In this document: one piece after another, positions 1 to 11,573 of the stretch | Layout: every line of letters starts with the position of its first letter | Position numbering within the stretch: position 1 is the first letter of the stretch | NCBI GenBank assembly: GCA_038496675.1 | Contig: CM076659.1 | Coordinates: 19,096,417-19,160,416, forward strand | DNA length: 64,000 nucleotides | Source: Rachycentron canadum | Lineage: Eukaryota > Chordata > Actinopteri > Carangiformes > Rachycentridae | Direction of reading: 5' to 3' | Notes under the pieces: model-generated | The model's input: only the letters and a program-made list of their open reading frames with translations | Told to the model about the DNA's origin: nothing | Databases searched by the model: none | Translations under genes and position numbers: made by a program

Positions 1-471
1 TAATTTTTTTTTCTTTTTTTTAAACCTTTTGTACTGTTATTTTTTATTCTGCTCTTAAACACAAATGTTCAAAGCATCACTGCAAGCACATTGCGACGGC
101 CCCATGACTATTTGTTTTGGCCTGTCCCTGTTTCCCTCTTTTTAAGTTCTGGTTCAGGTTCAGCTTCTTGATTGCCTGGTCTTTCCCTTAGAAAGATTCA
201 CCTCACCTGTTTGGAGCGTATATAACCTGGGTGGTTCCACAATAGCTCCTTCTCTCTTCCTCTTGGAAGGGTGGTGCTGTTCAGACACCCAACTTACTTT
301 AGCCTTGGTTCATGTTACAGGTTAAATTAGCACTTACCATTCTTCCTCACACCAAACATCCACATTTAACTGCTGATTACTAACCTACTTATTGAGATTT
401 TCCTTTGTAAATTTGTAGTGCACTAAAATGATAAACAAGAGAGGGATATTGAGTATATAAAACCATGTACT
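1..471. other. Non-coding, possible old retroelement promoter-like stretch
   Basis: No gene is visible. The stretch from about 120 to 330 has pyrimidine-rich phrases and a TATATAA motif near 219 followed by a CT-rich leader. This arrangement is seen in some fish LTRs, but there is no paired copy, no primer-binding site and no polypurine tract, so I do not call an element. Confidence 0.3.
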
Positions 472-950
472 AAGTGGCAACCCACCCTGACGTCATCCAT
501 TGGTTTCTGAGCTGCCATTCTGAAGCCTCTAGTGTGTAAATTGGGCGTCACCATGTTGTTGTTTTTTGTTTTTTTTTAAATCAGTAGAACCCATATTTGG
601 AGGAGAAGGTGGAGCTGAGGAGGAGTGAGAGGGTGGATCTGACCTGCTCTGTACTCGGTCCTAATGTCAGGCAGGTTGTCGTGTGTGGTACAGTCTGTCA
701 CTCACACAGTAGCCACGCCCTGATGCAGACCCTGCTTTATGGTTTATTTTCCATCATTTGAAAAATTAACAACACAAACATGAAAAAATAAATCACATGA
801 GGATTAGGAACATTTCCTTTTATATAATCTGGCTCTTCCAGTGGAGTCGCCCCCTGATGGTCATTAGATCGATTGCAGGTTTAAGGCTCTTCAGCACTGG
901 CTTCACTTTTTAGCCCCAGAGTCTACATCCATTTTTATATCCAGTCTATA
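472..950 (+). repeat. Dispersed repeat family A, copy 1
   Basis: This segment matches the reverse complement of 20873-21386 over most of its length. The exact shared stretch includes GGTGGATCTGACCTGCTCTG at about 633 and the phrase GTGGAGTCGCC followed by GATGGTCATTAGAT near 843. It opens with AAGTGGCAACC, whose reverse complement GGTTGCCACTT ends the related copy at 57721-58131. It ends in CCAGTCTATA, matching TATAGACTG at the edges of the other two copies. It has no coding capacity. The inverted end motifs suggest a non-autonomous DNA element, which is inference. The family itself is certain from the in-window copies. Confidence 0.8.
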
Positions 951-1481
951 GCATGTACGTTACCATTTTCAGTTTTTATACAAATTAAATTAACAGAAAT
1001 GTACAACAATTTTTGATGACACATCTGTTTGTCATGGCCACACCTCCAACAACACTAGCAAGTCATTTAAGTTGTGTGTTGTCCTAAGCCTTGAATGTTT
1101 TATATGAGGACCACAATAAACACATTTAACCAACATACAGCGAGCAGATTGGACCAGCACTATATACAGGTGCAGGAGATGGACAAAGAAGAATGGTATG
1201 GTCCTTCTAGCCCTCAACTCTGAGCTGTATATCTATCTAACCTAAAGTTATAACTAGTTACTTGATTGTATTTTTTTTTCTTTTCTATTTTTGTTGATAG
1301 TTGAGACCAGATTGAAAACCTGCGTCTGACACTTCCAATGTGTTTGGTTGCTGGCCAACGCAACACCATGTAGGAGCTGATGTGTTGTCAGGACTGGTGC
1401 TGGCTCCATACTGTCCATCTGTCTTGTTTTCTGTATAGCTTCAGGACACATACAGTAGCTATGACTCAGAAAACTCTGGAG
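951..1481. other. Non-coding, nothing recognised
   Basis: AT-rich single-copy sequence. No splice-bounded open frame, repeat pair or RNA gene is apparent. Confidence 0.5.
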
Positions 1482-1500
1482 GACACACACACACACATAT

Positions 1501-1538
<38 letters not shown>
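1482..1538. repeat. (AC)n microsatellite, interrupted
   Basis: Two AC runs (about 1482-1496 and 1503-1538) are separated by a short ATATAA interruption. The minus-strand Cys/Val-rich open frame over it is only the translated repeat. Confidence 0.97.
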
Positions 1539-1540
<2 letters not shown>

Positions 1541-4059
1541 CTCAATCTGCCAGCTCCATAACAGAGTGTTCAGTCCAGCCAACAGGCGAAAAGCTTAGAT
1601 AACACACTGTGACAACTTGGTTTCTCTTTCTGTCTGTCTCCCCTTCTCTGCGTCTCTCACTTTGCTTCTACAGACAAAACCCAGTGTTGTTTATCTTATA
1701 CAGACATATATTTACAGCTCCACTGAAATTGTTGTCTGTTTATAATATTCTGGGATGTATTTACAGCCGCTCTGAAGTCATTCTCTGTCTGAGTGCTCCG
1801 CTGACAGGTATACTGCAAGACTCTATTTTAATGCCATGAAATATCTTGCATCACCACAGACTGCACCACCTAATATGTGAATACACACCCACACAAAAGA
1901 GCTCTACCACAGCACCAAATCTAATATAGTACTAAAATTAGAATTCCTCCATATCCAGTGAATATTAGGTTTCTCTACTAATGGACCAGGTGTCGAATAC
2001 TGAGTTCAAATTTAACCATAATTACTATTTCCTGTCTTGGAAACACCACCCACATAAATATCCATCACTATAAGTGATAATTAAACTCTGATGCATTCAA
2101 TTTGGCATTAAATAATGTAATATGCAAGTGTGTGAAAAGATCACAAGCAAATATGGAAGGTCAGTGAGTCCATTGGCCAATAAAATCAATTTTCATTCAC
2201 TATGCACTGTTGAGGTAATACAGTGCCTAAATCTAGATTAATCATTTATTATACAAATTTACATTGAGACAATCACCAGCTCAAGCTGTTTAATTACATG
2301 GACACTTAAAAGTCAAAACCGTGGGGATTTTCCGCATTGATCCACATGGCCTGAATGCATCTTAATGTTTTGAGTGACGTCTTTGTGGCCTTGCCATCCC
2401 CCTTGCATTGGAGCACACACTGACACCAGAACTGTATCGGCCATATTATTTCATTTGCTACTTGAGGATCCTGCAAAGTCACAAAGAAAGGTTGTTTCTT
2501 TTGTTCATTTTGGAGACAAGTTATTCATCATTAGGAAAATTACATGGCAGATTGCAGTCAATGCGGTGCAAAGAAAAAGTAATGAGGTTTTTCAGGTTGT
2601 TTGAAGTGGGGCTGTGTGAGATACTTATCTCTGGTCACTGCATTACCTGCAGTGGATGCGGATTAGTGGGCTACCAATTTAGAGAAGCAGCTGAGAGCAC
2701 AGGTACAGAAGCCAAGTGGTGAACCGCTGTGGACGGGTCAGCAGAAAAACCCGTTTTAGCCACTTAAAAACATGCTCATGGTCCACTTCTGCGTAGTAAT
2801 ATGGTAGTTTAACGAACTGTAGCGCCAAAGAAAAGGGTTGTTGAGGATATAGGATTGTGCCCACAGATGATTATCTTGATGATCAATAATTATCGGAGTG
2901 GTCAGTGATAGCTCGGGACTTTGCAAATGTCAGTACTTGTTTATGCCATACTTCCATGTACTAACTGCATATAACCGATGCTTACAACACCAACACACAC
3001 ACACACGCTCTTTTCAGCTGACTGTCACTGCAGTGCTGCTTTTTGTGTCTTGGTGCTGCGGTCTAATGAAACAGAGAGGAGGAGGCAGTTGAACAGACAG
3101 AACACTCGTTTCTCTTTGTTTGGGTTTTATTGTAACATATCCATAAAATGTGTATGTATAATTTGTCGTCCTACAGTCATTACTCCAGGTAAATTCATTC
3201 ACTAACTCACACAATCCCACGTCAGATAAGGAGTTAAATAAAGTTTTGCAAAAGTTATGATTTCATTAACCAAGTGGTCTTTAGCGAGGCCTCCCCATCA
3301 GGACAGACTTTAAAGGTTAAATTCGCCTCACTACTGATAAGACTTCAAGCATTTCAAAATTCCACTGGGCAATTAAGTCAAAATGCTTCATCTACATTTA
3401 TGATTAATGTGCTTATAAATTTACTTACTAAATTTATAATCTCTGTGTGAATGGTGTCATTTAGCTATAATAGTATTCCCTGTGCATGTTTATGTGTCTG
3501 TATGTGTGTTGTAAATGTGGTGATATCCTTTCGCAGTAACTCAGAGGTCCATTTGTAAAAGTGACTTTTTCAGCTGCTTTGGGGGTGTGTTTTGCATTTG
3601 TCACAACGCAAGCGCTGCCATTCAGGGTGTTAAACGTATAGCGCTACAAGGCCGCTCCATCTCCTGAACATGTTGAATAATGAGGGTACAAACAGTCAGT
3701 GAGCTCATTAAAAGCTTTTCGATTTTTGAACATGAGAGGACACAAGACTCCACTGGCCAAAGAGGATGAGCCAAGTTTCCTCAGCAAAATTAACACAGAC
3801 TGCTGGTTTGGTCAGATTGGATTTACCTCTGTGACCTCAGAAACTGGACCGATCCTGGATAATGTGGTGCTATACTCACCGCAATGCTGGACTTCTGCAT
3901 TCAACAAAAACTCCTCAGTCAGTTTACATTTACATAAACTGGATCAAGCTGGTTTAAAGGTGCGATGTGTAGGTTTTGCTTTAGCTAATGTTTAGAATTA
4001 ACAGCTAAGTACTTAACAGTCGTGTGAAAATCTTGAGCCATTGTTGCATTTACAAGAGG
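1539..4059. other. Non-coding, mostly unremarkable
   Basis: Contains a short (AC)7 run at 2992-3006. Open frames of 60-100 codons at 2374-2722 and 3699-3995 have no recognisable motif and no good splice context. The 3699-3995 frame (98 codons) is the longest clean one. I cannot assign it to any family. Confidence 0.45.
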
Positions 4060-4200
4060 TTGTGCTACACCCTGTCAATGGCGCTACTTCTTTGGGACAG
4101 ATTATCAGAGAGCGACGAGACGGGCTGGCGGGAGCTAGCTGGTTAGCGGGCTAACTTTGGCAGAAGAAAAGAGTGAAAGAATAGAGACAAAATAAACAAT
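4060..4200 (-). repeat. Dispersed repeat family B, copy 1 (partial)
   Basis: On the minus strand this reads AAGTTAGC..GCTAACCAGCTAGC followed by a CGTC..CTCTCTGATA stretch. The same order occurs at 31971-32250, and in part at 40185-40462 on the minus strand. It is more diverged than those two copies. The family is unnamed here and non-coding. Confidence 0.6.
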
Positions 4201-4729
4201 TTGGCATTTATTTTCCACAGTTAGAGACAGAAATGAAGTTTGATCCCAAAATGGCAATGTTTCTTCTTCACTGGTCAGTAAATGATTGTTAATGCTAAAT
4301 GCTAAACTTAGATATACAATAATATAGGTCATATATAGGCAGTAAGCAGGAATATCATCATTTTTTTTACAATTAAAGAAAGTTCATCCAATAAAATGCA
4401 GTTCGTCTTTATGGCGTAATATGTCATTTACTTATATTTTTTCTATTTTAAGGACACACACTACAGAATTTGCCACAGCCAACACATATTGTTTTACTTC
4501 TCTCCAATATTCAAACTATGGCCATCTTTTAAACTCTTACAGATGCAGAAGTGACTGTGCTACCGTGCTAATCGTCCTGTCCCTGATGACTTGTGTTTAT
4601 ATTTCTAAGCATTTCTCATTTGGTTTTGTCCTGTAACTAGTGAGAAGTTTACAGATTTCAAAGATGCTAAAGAAGTGTTTGTATTTGTCTCTGAAGTGGT
4701 ACTGGAAACACGACAAAGTAATAAAACAC
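4201..4729. other. Non-coding, nothing recognised
   Basis: May include the T-rich outer part of the family B copy. No gene is seen. Confidence 0.4.
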
Positions 4730-4908
4730 ATTATCCGTTATCTATACTGCTATCAGGGTCGCGGGCGGGGTCCACCCTGGACAGGTCGCCAGTCTAATGC
4801 AGGGCGAACATATGGAGACAAACAACCATTCACGCTCACTATTACTCTTACACTTCTGGGAGTACCCAGAGGGAGAACACGCAAACTCCACACAGAAAGG
4901 CCCAGAAC
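4730..4908 (-). repeat. 5'-truncated, internally deleted tRNA-derived SINE
   Basis: The minus strand carries the body and tail of the same SINE seen whole at 10622-10952 and 49681-49980. It has GTGTGGAGTTTGCGTGTTCT, then GACTGGCGACCTGTCCAGGG, then a terminal GATAACGGATAA-type tail. The tRNA-like head is absent. The conserved segment around the CCAAAGACATG box is replaced by a short unrelated join, so this copy is both truncated and internally deleted. It cannot be autonomous and has no coding function. Confidence 0.85.
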
Positions 4909-4934
4909 ATTTTTGCTGTCACCACTGTATAGAA

Positions 4935-4961
4935 GTGTGTGTGTGTGTGTGTGTGTGTGTG
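4935..4961. repeat. (GT)13 microsatellite
   Basis: Uninterrupted GT dinucleotides, beginning 26 bases beyond the SINE edge. Confidence 0.97.
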
Positions 4962-6644
4962 CGATTGCATGCAGGAGTTCAGCTTCAGGGAAAATTTACA
5001 GTAAGTTTCCACATTACTTAAAAACCTGATTTTTAATCTCACCCCTGCCTAGTCTGTCTTTCTGCAGGTGTGTCTGTGCGTGCATACTCAGGCTTGTGTG
5101 TTTGTTAATAAAGAGAGTGAAAGAGGGTGGCAGAATTTCAATAAATAGTGTGACAAAATGAGATGAAAACCGAGAAGTAAGATAGGACCTCAGAAAGAAA
5201 TGAAACGGTGAAAACTGTGAATTGTTCATCGTTCCTCTGGATAATCTGTTGACCTGCAGCGAACCCCAAGCACAGACAGACATTGTGATATCGATGTTGT
5301 GTGAATCTGTGTGACAGTAAGTGTGTGTTTTTGTGTAGAGAGGGACAAACAAGAGCCATCTGCTTGTTTAATAGACTTTAGACAACAAGGACATATGCAC
5401 ACATCATTCCAGCCAAAATCCTGAAGTCAAGTGGACACATGCACACTGTCCAATCTTATGCACATATACACACACAACAAAAGACAGGGAAATGATAATG
5501 GCACAATGTGAATCTCATACAACTAACTTGTTAAGCATGATCCCTTCTCTTTGTTTGACTACCAGAAACCACTGTGATATCTGTCAGGCCTCATCTTGTC
5601 CCTGCGTGGCGTCATTAATTGCATGAAAAAAGAAAACCCTGAAACAGAGTACCCGCTGTTCTTGTCAGATTTGTCAAATATTACATTCATCAGCTGCAAA
5701 TGGTCTGACACAGAGTGCGCTTGAAGGCACAGCTTCCGCGCAGAGGCCTTTCGCGGATCTGCTTGGATCCATGAATCTGACCAGTCACAAACCGGGGTGG
5801 GGTCTCACTGTCTTCACAGCCTTTAGTCTGTGAAGCGGTTTGTCTCATCTCTGGGTGGATCCCGTCTAAATATTAGCTAGCAAACAAGAAAATGTTCTTA
5901 ACGGTTACAGTTCAGTTCAGCGGCTGTTTCATGGTTGGAAAACAAACCCCTCTAACTTCTCACACACAGCACACGCCTGCTTTTAAGACTGGGCTGTCCC
6001 ATTGACGTGTAAAAGGTGAATTGTGCACCACTGATGAATCACACTTTAAATTTCCATAACACACTGACCTTGTGTTCAACACAGTGCTGGAGATATGCTA
6101 CACTGAAAATTAAAAATCTGGTCATTTTAATTTAGCTCAGGATGGATAGAAGCATCCATTCAAATATGCCGCCTTCCAAAATTACTGATAATTGACAATA
6201 GGAAAAATAATTCTCATCAGCAATACTACTGGCACAAACCTCACAACAAAAATCTAGACACTGGATGTGATGAAGACGGGCGTTAACACCAGTAACATCT
6301 TTGAACATTTACATTCAAAATTTTTGTGAATGGTCAAGCTTTATATACTTCATCCTTGAGGAACTAACAGCCTATGATTGTATCTCAGTTCATCTTTCAA
6401 AGGTGTTGCAAACCACACTGAACTGAAATGAGATGGTCTGGCCTACAGAGGATTTCTGCTTGTGTCACCAGCTGTGCCCATCCTCACCATTGTGTCTCGA
6501 TGATCTGCCCTTGTTACCTAGGAACCTTGACAATGCATCTTTCTTTTCCTTTTTTCTTTTCTTTTTTTTTTTTTTTTCAAAAAAAAGCTCAGACCCAATA
6601 CTTAAGTTGTATAGAGTGTAATACTTAGGCTCTTTATCAGTGTT
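4962..6644. other. Non-coding; one low-repeat stretch near 5.56-5.90 kb
   Basis: Between about 5560 and 5900 the base use is balanced and free of simple repeats, with some CpG (for example CGCGCAG and TTTCGCGG near 5737-5756). This is compatible with a conserved non-coding block, but I cannot test conservation. The 112-codon minus frame at 5014-5352 has no motif. Confidence 0.3.
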
Positions 6645-6810
6645 TGCTGCCATAATGGTTTCAGTACTGGCACGCAATGAATCTTGGGATAGATTGAAGA
6701 ATCCGTTGGGGTTTATCAGTCGCATATGAAGGAACTAGTTGTAACACAAAGTGCCTCTGAAGGACACTGCCTTTGAATTGGGACACAGCTTATGTCTTAT
6801 AACGCTGAGA
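6645..6810 (+). repeat. Short MITE-like repeat, family D copy 1
   Basis: The stretch ATTGGGACACAGCTTATG at about 6778 matches the reverse complement of 12705-12722 with one mismatch in 18. TGAAGGA and TGCCTTTG phrases are shared nearby. I recall similar fragments in teleost genomes as ends of hAT-like non-autonomous elements, but the class is not proven here. Confidence 0.5.
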
Positions 6811-8178
6811 TGGTTAACTTGCCTATAATGTAAGGTTTATCAGAGCCTGCGGCCCGAGGGCTTGACCTCCTATTTGGCCGCCAGAAAGGCATTACATCAC
6901 CCTAAAGTCTGGCGTCCTCAGCAGTTGAAAGTCAGAACTTTTAACCCGACAGCAGCTGTCGTCATTCCTGTTTAAACTCTTTTAAAGTTGTTTTTTTTTT
7001 TTTTTTTAAAAAACAGTGCTTTCTAAGTCATTGCTCGAACATTTGCTCTGAACTTCTACACAAACAACAAAAAGAGGAATGGGATTTTTGCCTCAAGATT
7101 TTGACCTGTAGTCAGAAGGGCATTCAGATTCGAATTAAACAGCTTTTACTGTCTCTGCCTGTCGAAAAGAATAAAGCCACCAGCAAGGTGCAGCCTCTTC
7201 TTTTCACTTTCTGTACATTTTTTTTTTCCTGTTTTGTGTTTTTTTTTGTCTTTCCTCTCGTCCTAAGGTCAGAGAAAGGGCACTCACTTGTTTCAGTCTG
7301 GAACACCTGCCATGTTCAGCTGTTAGGGCTGTGTGTGTGTGTGTGCAACACAGTATGTGTTCTGTAAAGTGTGTGTTTGTTTGAGCGTGAACAGTTATGT
7401 GCTAAAGTCTTTCTCTGTGTATCCTTCGATGAAAATCTGCCTGTGTGTTTGTATATGTGTGTGTCAACCCTAAACTTTATTTTTCCCTCATTTGTTTCTC
7501 TAATTCTTAGCCTCTGAATTTTTCTCACTCTGTCTGTTTATTTCTGTCTTTCCCCTTTGGCTCTCCTTTCTCTGCAGATGCACTTTTCTACTCCTTATAC
7601 CTCTTACCTTTTTGGATGCTTAGGTGGTAAATGTGGTCAAATTGTCTTTGACTCTTTTAACAGCTGACTTTTAATTTTCTCTTTGAACTCTGGGAAACAC
7701 TTCCCCCTCACTGCTCTTGAACATACCCCTTCCCAGTACACTACCTTCTCCGTCTTCAATGAATTAATGCTGCATTCACTTCCTCCCTGGATTGACTTCA
7801 GTGTGTCTCTGTGCTTTTAAGTTAGAATGTGGAAACATCGTGGGCACGACAAAGAAGATGTGCTGTATTTTGAAGGCTGTGAATAACTAATGTAGGTAAG
7901 ATGGACAGCAACTGACAGTTACTATTACCTTATTACAAATTAAATGCCATCAAAAGATTTATAAGAAATATGTGAACTTGCACAAACTCCACAAAATAAT
8001 ACTTTACCTTTGTGTGTAGTTCCTTTACTGCTTTCTTTAATTTCATAATATGTTTAAGTGGAGCTGAGTGAAGTCCCATCATGATTTGTTGTGGTTATGG
8101 GTGTGGCATTGGGATGGGCTAGTGGTTCATGTTTCATGCATCGATTATGCAAAATATGCAAAAATATAAATTTGCTAC
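6811..8178. other. Non-coding with T-rich runs and a short (GT)n
   Basis: T runs lie at about 6989-7007 and 7219-7247, and a (GT)7 tract lies at 7331-7345. The open frames at 7101-7367 are products of these low-complexity runs. Confidence 0.5.
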
Positions 8179-8765
8179 GGAGTTCCACAAGAGTCGGTCC
8201 TTGGGTCACTGCTCTTCAGCCTATATTTATTCTGACTGGTAAACTGTAACAATGATATTAACACTTCACTTTACACTTAGCTTCACTGTCTCTGAAATAC
8301 AGTGAGCAAGTCTAATTAATTTCAGTCTGAACATTGCACTACCATTATCACCAGGATAGTGTTTTATCACAAAGAATATCAAAACTTAGAGCATTCATAT
8401 TTCAAATTCAGAAACTCTGGCAGGTGAGACCACGGCTCAGGCAGCAGCCATAGTCCTTACTGTAGCATGAGAATTTGAACATATTACTCTGGTGCCAAAG
8501 TCTTTTTATTGACTCTGAGTACAATACAAGGCTCACCTTCAAAATCCTTCTCTAGTCCATAAAGCGCTTAATGGTTAGGCTCCTCAGTACATTTCTGATT
8601 TGCTTGCTTATTATAAAGCATTCAGGCCTCTCAGGTCATCAGGTCTAAGCTGTACCCAGAATTACATCCAAGTCTGGTCATTACTGTGCTCTCTGGAACA
8701 AGCTGCCTGCGGACCTGAGCTCTGACATGAGGGGTTTCTAAATTTAAAAGCAAACTCCAAACTTT
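8179..8765 (+). mobile_element. Decayed LINE (non-LTR retrotransposon) fragment
   Basis: Positions 8179-8235 translate to GVPQESVLGSLLFSLYLF and then a stop. This is close to the reverse-transcriptase motif GVPQGSVLGPLLFSLY found in L2/CR1-type LINEs. Further on, about 8530-8760 gives peptides such as LTFKIL near the start and ALWNKLPADLSSDMRGF near the end, the typical C-terminal end of L2-like ORF2 proteins. Stops, frameshifts and a large internal deletion separate the two parts, so the element is dead. The clade is uncertain. The non-LTR identity is fairly secure from the motif order. Confidence 0.75.
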
Positions 8766-10621
8766 CCTCTTCTCCCAATCTTATGCTTAATTACTATGTG
8801 TGAGTGTGTGTGTCTGTGTGTAGCACTTTGCAATTGGGCAGGTGTTTCACTGATTCATTCATGATTCAGGTTCATTTCAATGCATTTTATTCCAATTTAT
8901 ATGTTTTTATTCATTTTATCTATGTTACCTGTTTTCTCATGTTTTTCTCAGGTTAAAGTGAAAGTGGTGAATGTTTTCTTGATATCAGGGACACAGGACA
9001 GACTAATGCTACTTTTCAAGTGACTTCACTGTCAAACATATTGTTGTATTGCGCTCTTTCCTCCTAATCATTTTCTGACCTATCCTAAATCAGTTGACTC
9101 ATGTAAATAGTGACATTGTCAACTTCTCGAACACCAAATAGGAGGCAGCAAAGGGAGGGGGGGGATTTGGTAGAGTTTGGTGTAAGGCCAGATCAAATCC
9201 ATCAGGGAGGCAAAGATAACTGGACACAAGTAAAATAATTTCAAAATAAATCAGGAAGTCATGAAGCCCAAACGGTAATTTTAAGGAAAAAATCAGGATA
9301 ATTGTAGTTAGTAGTTACTATCTGGACAATATAATGATAATAATAATAATAACATTATCAAAGAGCAAAAAAAAAAAATTTCTTCCCAAAAGAGTAAATG
9401 TATAAATAATTGCAAAAGAATCCTGTCAAAACTCACAAACTTGAGACGTGAGAATATCAGACTTTAGTCTTTTAAAGTCTTTTCAAAGTCTTCTACTGTA
9501 TGGTTAACATAAATTAACTTTCAGCTTGTGTAGGTCTTCATCCATGCACTAGGCTGACCATGATTCCAACAGCGCTGGAGTTATGTCTCATTAGCATGTC
9601 AATTTAAGTTCAGTCAGCTGGTCAAGGTTAAATGGTAAAATGGCAGTCACTCAAAATTAATGCATTTTCTGCTCAGTCATTTCACATCACAACCCTGCAC
9701 AGAAGGTCTTTTTACAGATTAGATATTTTTGCTTACTGTCTCATAAATAAAGGATCTAGAGCATCCTTTTTTTTTTTTTTTACCATCCACTATCCCTCTC
9801 TTCTTGGTGTCAACACATAGTCCACAATTTCTTTGGAGTCCTTGTAGAGTGACAGAGGAAAGGAAGAAGAGGGAAAGGGTGAAAGAAAAAAAAAGAAAGG
9901 AAATTACTGGTAACAGCCTTAAAATGTCCATGAAAAGGTGAAGAAAAATGTCATGGTGAACAATCCCTGGATATTGATGGAGGGAAGGAAGGATGAAATA
10001 GGTAAAATGAATAAGAAATGAATATGACAGAGCTAAGCTATGGAGACTCAGAGGCTCAATATATCAATATAGGAAGTGAGCTGAGAGGAAATAAGAGAAA
10101 TGAATGACAAGTAAGAGGTTGGAGATGTGGAAGGGAGGCAGAGAGTCATGCTCCGTAAAAGTGGATGGATGTTCTGTTGGAAAAAGGTGAGATGGAAGAG
10201 CACTATAGTGAGAAAGAGAGAGATAAAGGAGGTAGTGTGAGGGGAAAAGGAGAAAATCAAAGAAATGAGGAGCATATGAGACATTTCCCAATCTCTCAAC
10301 CATGAGATTGAGGTACTGCTGTCTGTTTGCAGGTTCAGAGGTGAACAGCTGAAGCACTTTGCAGAGAAGCAGGGCTTGTGGTTGTTCAGGTAGAACACAG
10401 TGATGATTAACTGATCCATGACTCACTTCAGCAGCAAACTAACGCTGACACACACTGGGCCTCAAAGTGTTTCCATTCAAAATATGACATATAATTGTAA
10501 AGACAAACTTTAATTAAATAAGCCTTTTATTTATTGTTTGTGTTTGCTGCTGAAGAAATTATGTAATAGCTTTAAAGCATTTTTATGTGCTATGTGTTTC
10601 TGTGCATTTTGTGACATTGTT
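8766..10621. other. Non-coding; purine-rich tract at 9.84-10.29 kb
   Basis: Contains an (ATA)n run at about 9333-9352, an A run near 9369, a T run near 9767 and a strongly purine-rich top strand from about 9841 to 10290. The two overlapping minus-strand open frames of about 120 codons at 10048-10426 arise from that purine bias and show no family motif. Confidence 0.5.
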
Positions 10622-10952
10622 GGTGGCACTGTGGTGCAGTGGTTAGCACTGTTGCCTCACAGCAAGAAGGTTCTGGGTTCAAACCTGTGTGGCGTTTGCA
10701 TGTTCTCCCTGTGCCTGTGTGGGTTCATGGTTACCCTGGCTTCCTCCCACAGTCCAAAGACATGCTGGTTTATTTTAATTGGTGACTTTCAATCACCTGC
10801 AAGCACAAGTGTGAGCGTGAATGATTGTTTGTGTTTGTGTCATTTTGTGTTGGTCCTGTAACAGGCTGGCAACCTGTTCACCCAATGTCAGCTGGCTCCA
10901 GCCCCCCCCCCATCACCTTGATGGAAAAGTGGTGTAGATAATGGGTGGATGG
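10622..10952 (+). mobile_element. tRNA-derived SINE (V-SINE/DANA-like), near full length
   Basis: The head resembles a tRNA gene: an A-box-like stretch TGGTGCAGTGGTTAGCA at 10632-10648 and a perfect B box GGTTCAAACC at 10676-10685, which together form an internal RNA polymerase III promoter. The central body contains TCCCACAGTCCAAAGACATG, which I recall as part of the conserved core of fish V-SINEs. The tail runs through a CCTGTTC/ATGTCAGCTGG/CCCCATCACCTTGATGG segment to GATAATGGGTGGATGGG. It also contains a (C)9 run near 10903. The element needs a partner LINE for movement and is diverged enough to look inactive. Confidence 0.9.
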
Positions 10953-11573
10953 GTTTGGACAACATTACCAGTTAGCCTGTCAGATTTAGCCTGTTAGCCT
11001 ATCAGAGTCAGCTCGTCAGAGTTTGCCGAGTACAAGCAAAGCCTGTCAGCCTAATTCACTTGTTTTAGTCCCCAGTTTTAGTATGATTTCTTTGAATACT
11101 GGGAAATATATTATTTTAATGTATTATTTTAGTCTCACTATAAAATGTTATCATCATATTTCAAAATCAATGTTGTAAACAAAGAATAGTTTTATGGGTT
11201 AATATGCCGTAAAATCTGTTCAATTACAGCAACTTACTGATCCTCTAAAACTGTTTTGTCTACGTGATTAATTCAATGTAATTCCACAGGTGAACTAGTT
11301 GGCTCCTGTTCTAATGGATCCACAACTGCCTCTCATCTCACTGGCTACAATCTCTTCATTGTGTTTTCAAATAATCTGAAATCTAAAACTTTCTGCTGTA
11401 TTTGAAAGAGCAATAGATAAACCTGCCTTGCCTGAATTTCTCAAGACGCTCAGCTGGCACTTACAGTCACTGAATTAATGTGTTAAATTGAATTCTCCTA
11501 TGACAAAATAACGGTAAAAAATTAGGCCAACTCATTTGCGTTTATTTATTCTTAAGCAATTCATTTGAATTAA
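10953..11573. other. Non-coding; short degenerate tandem phrases
   Basis: From about 10972 to 11052 the phrases AGCCTGTCAG, AGCCTGTTAG, AGCCTATCAG and CAGCTCGTCAG repeat imperfectly, a small decayed minisatellite. Nothing else is recognised. Confidence 0.5.

Noticed and set aside
10048..10426. Two overlapping minus-strand frames of about 120 codons
   Set aside because: Purine-rich bias; overlapping frames with no motif.
10632..10685. Functional tRNA gene
   Set aside because: A and B boxes are present, but the cloverleaf is not maintained and the sequence continues into a SINE body.
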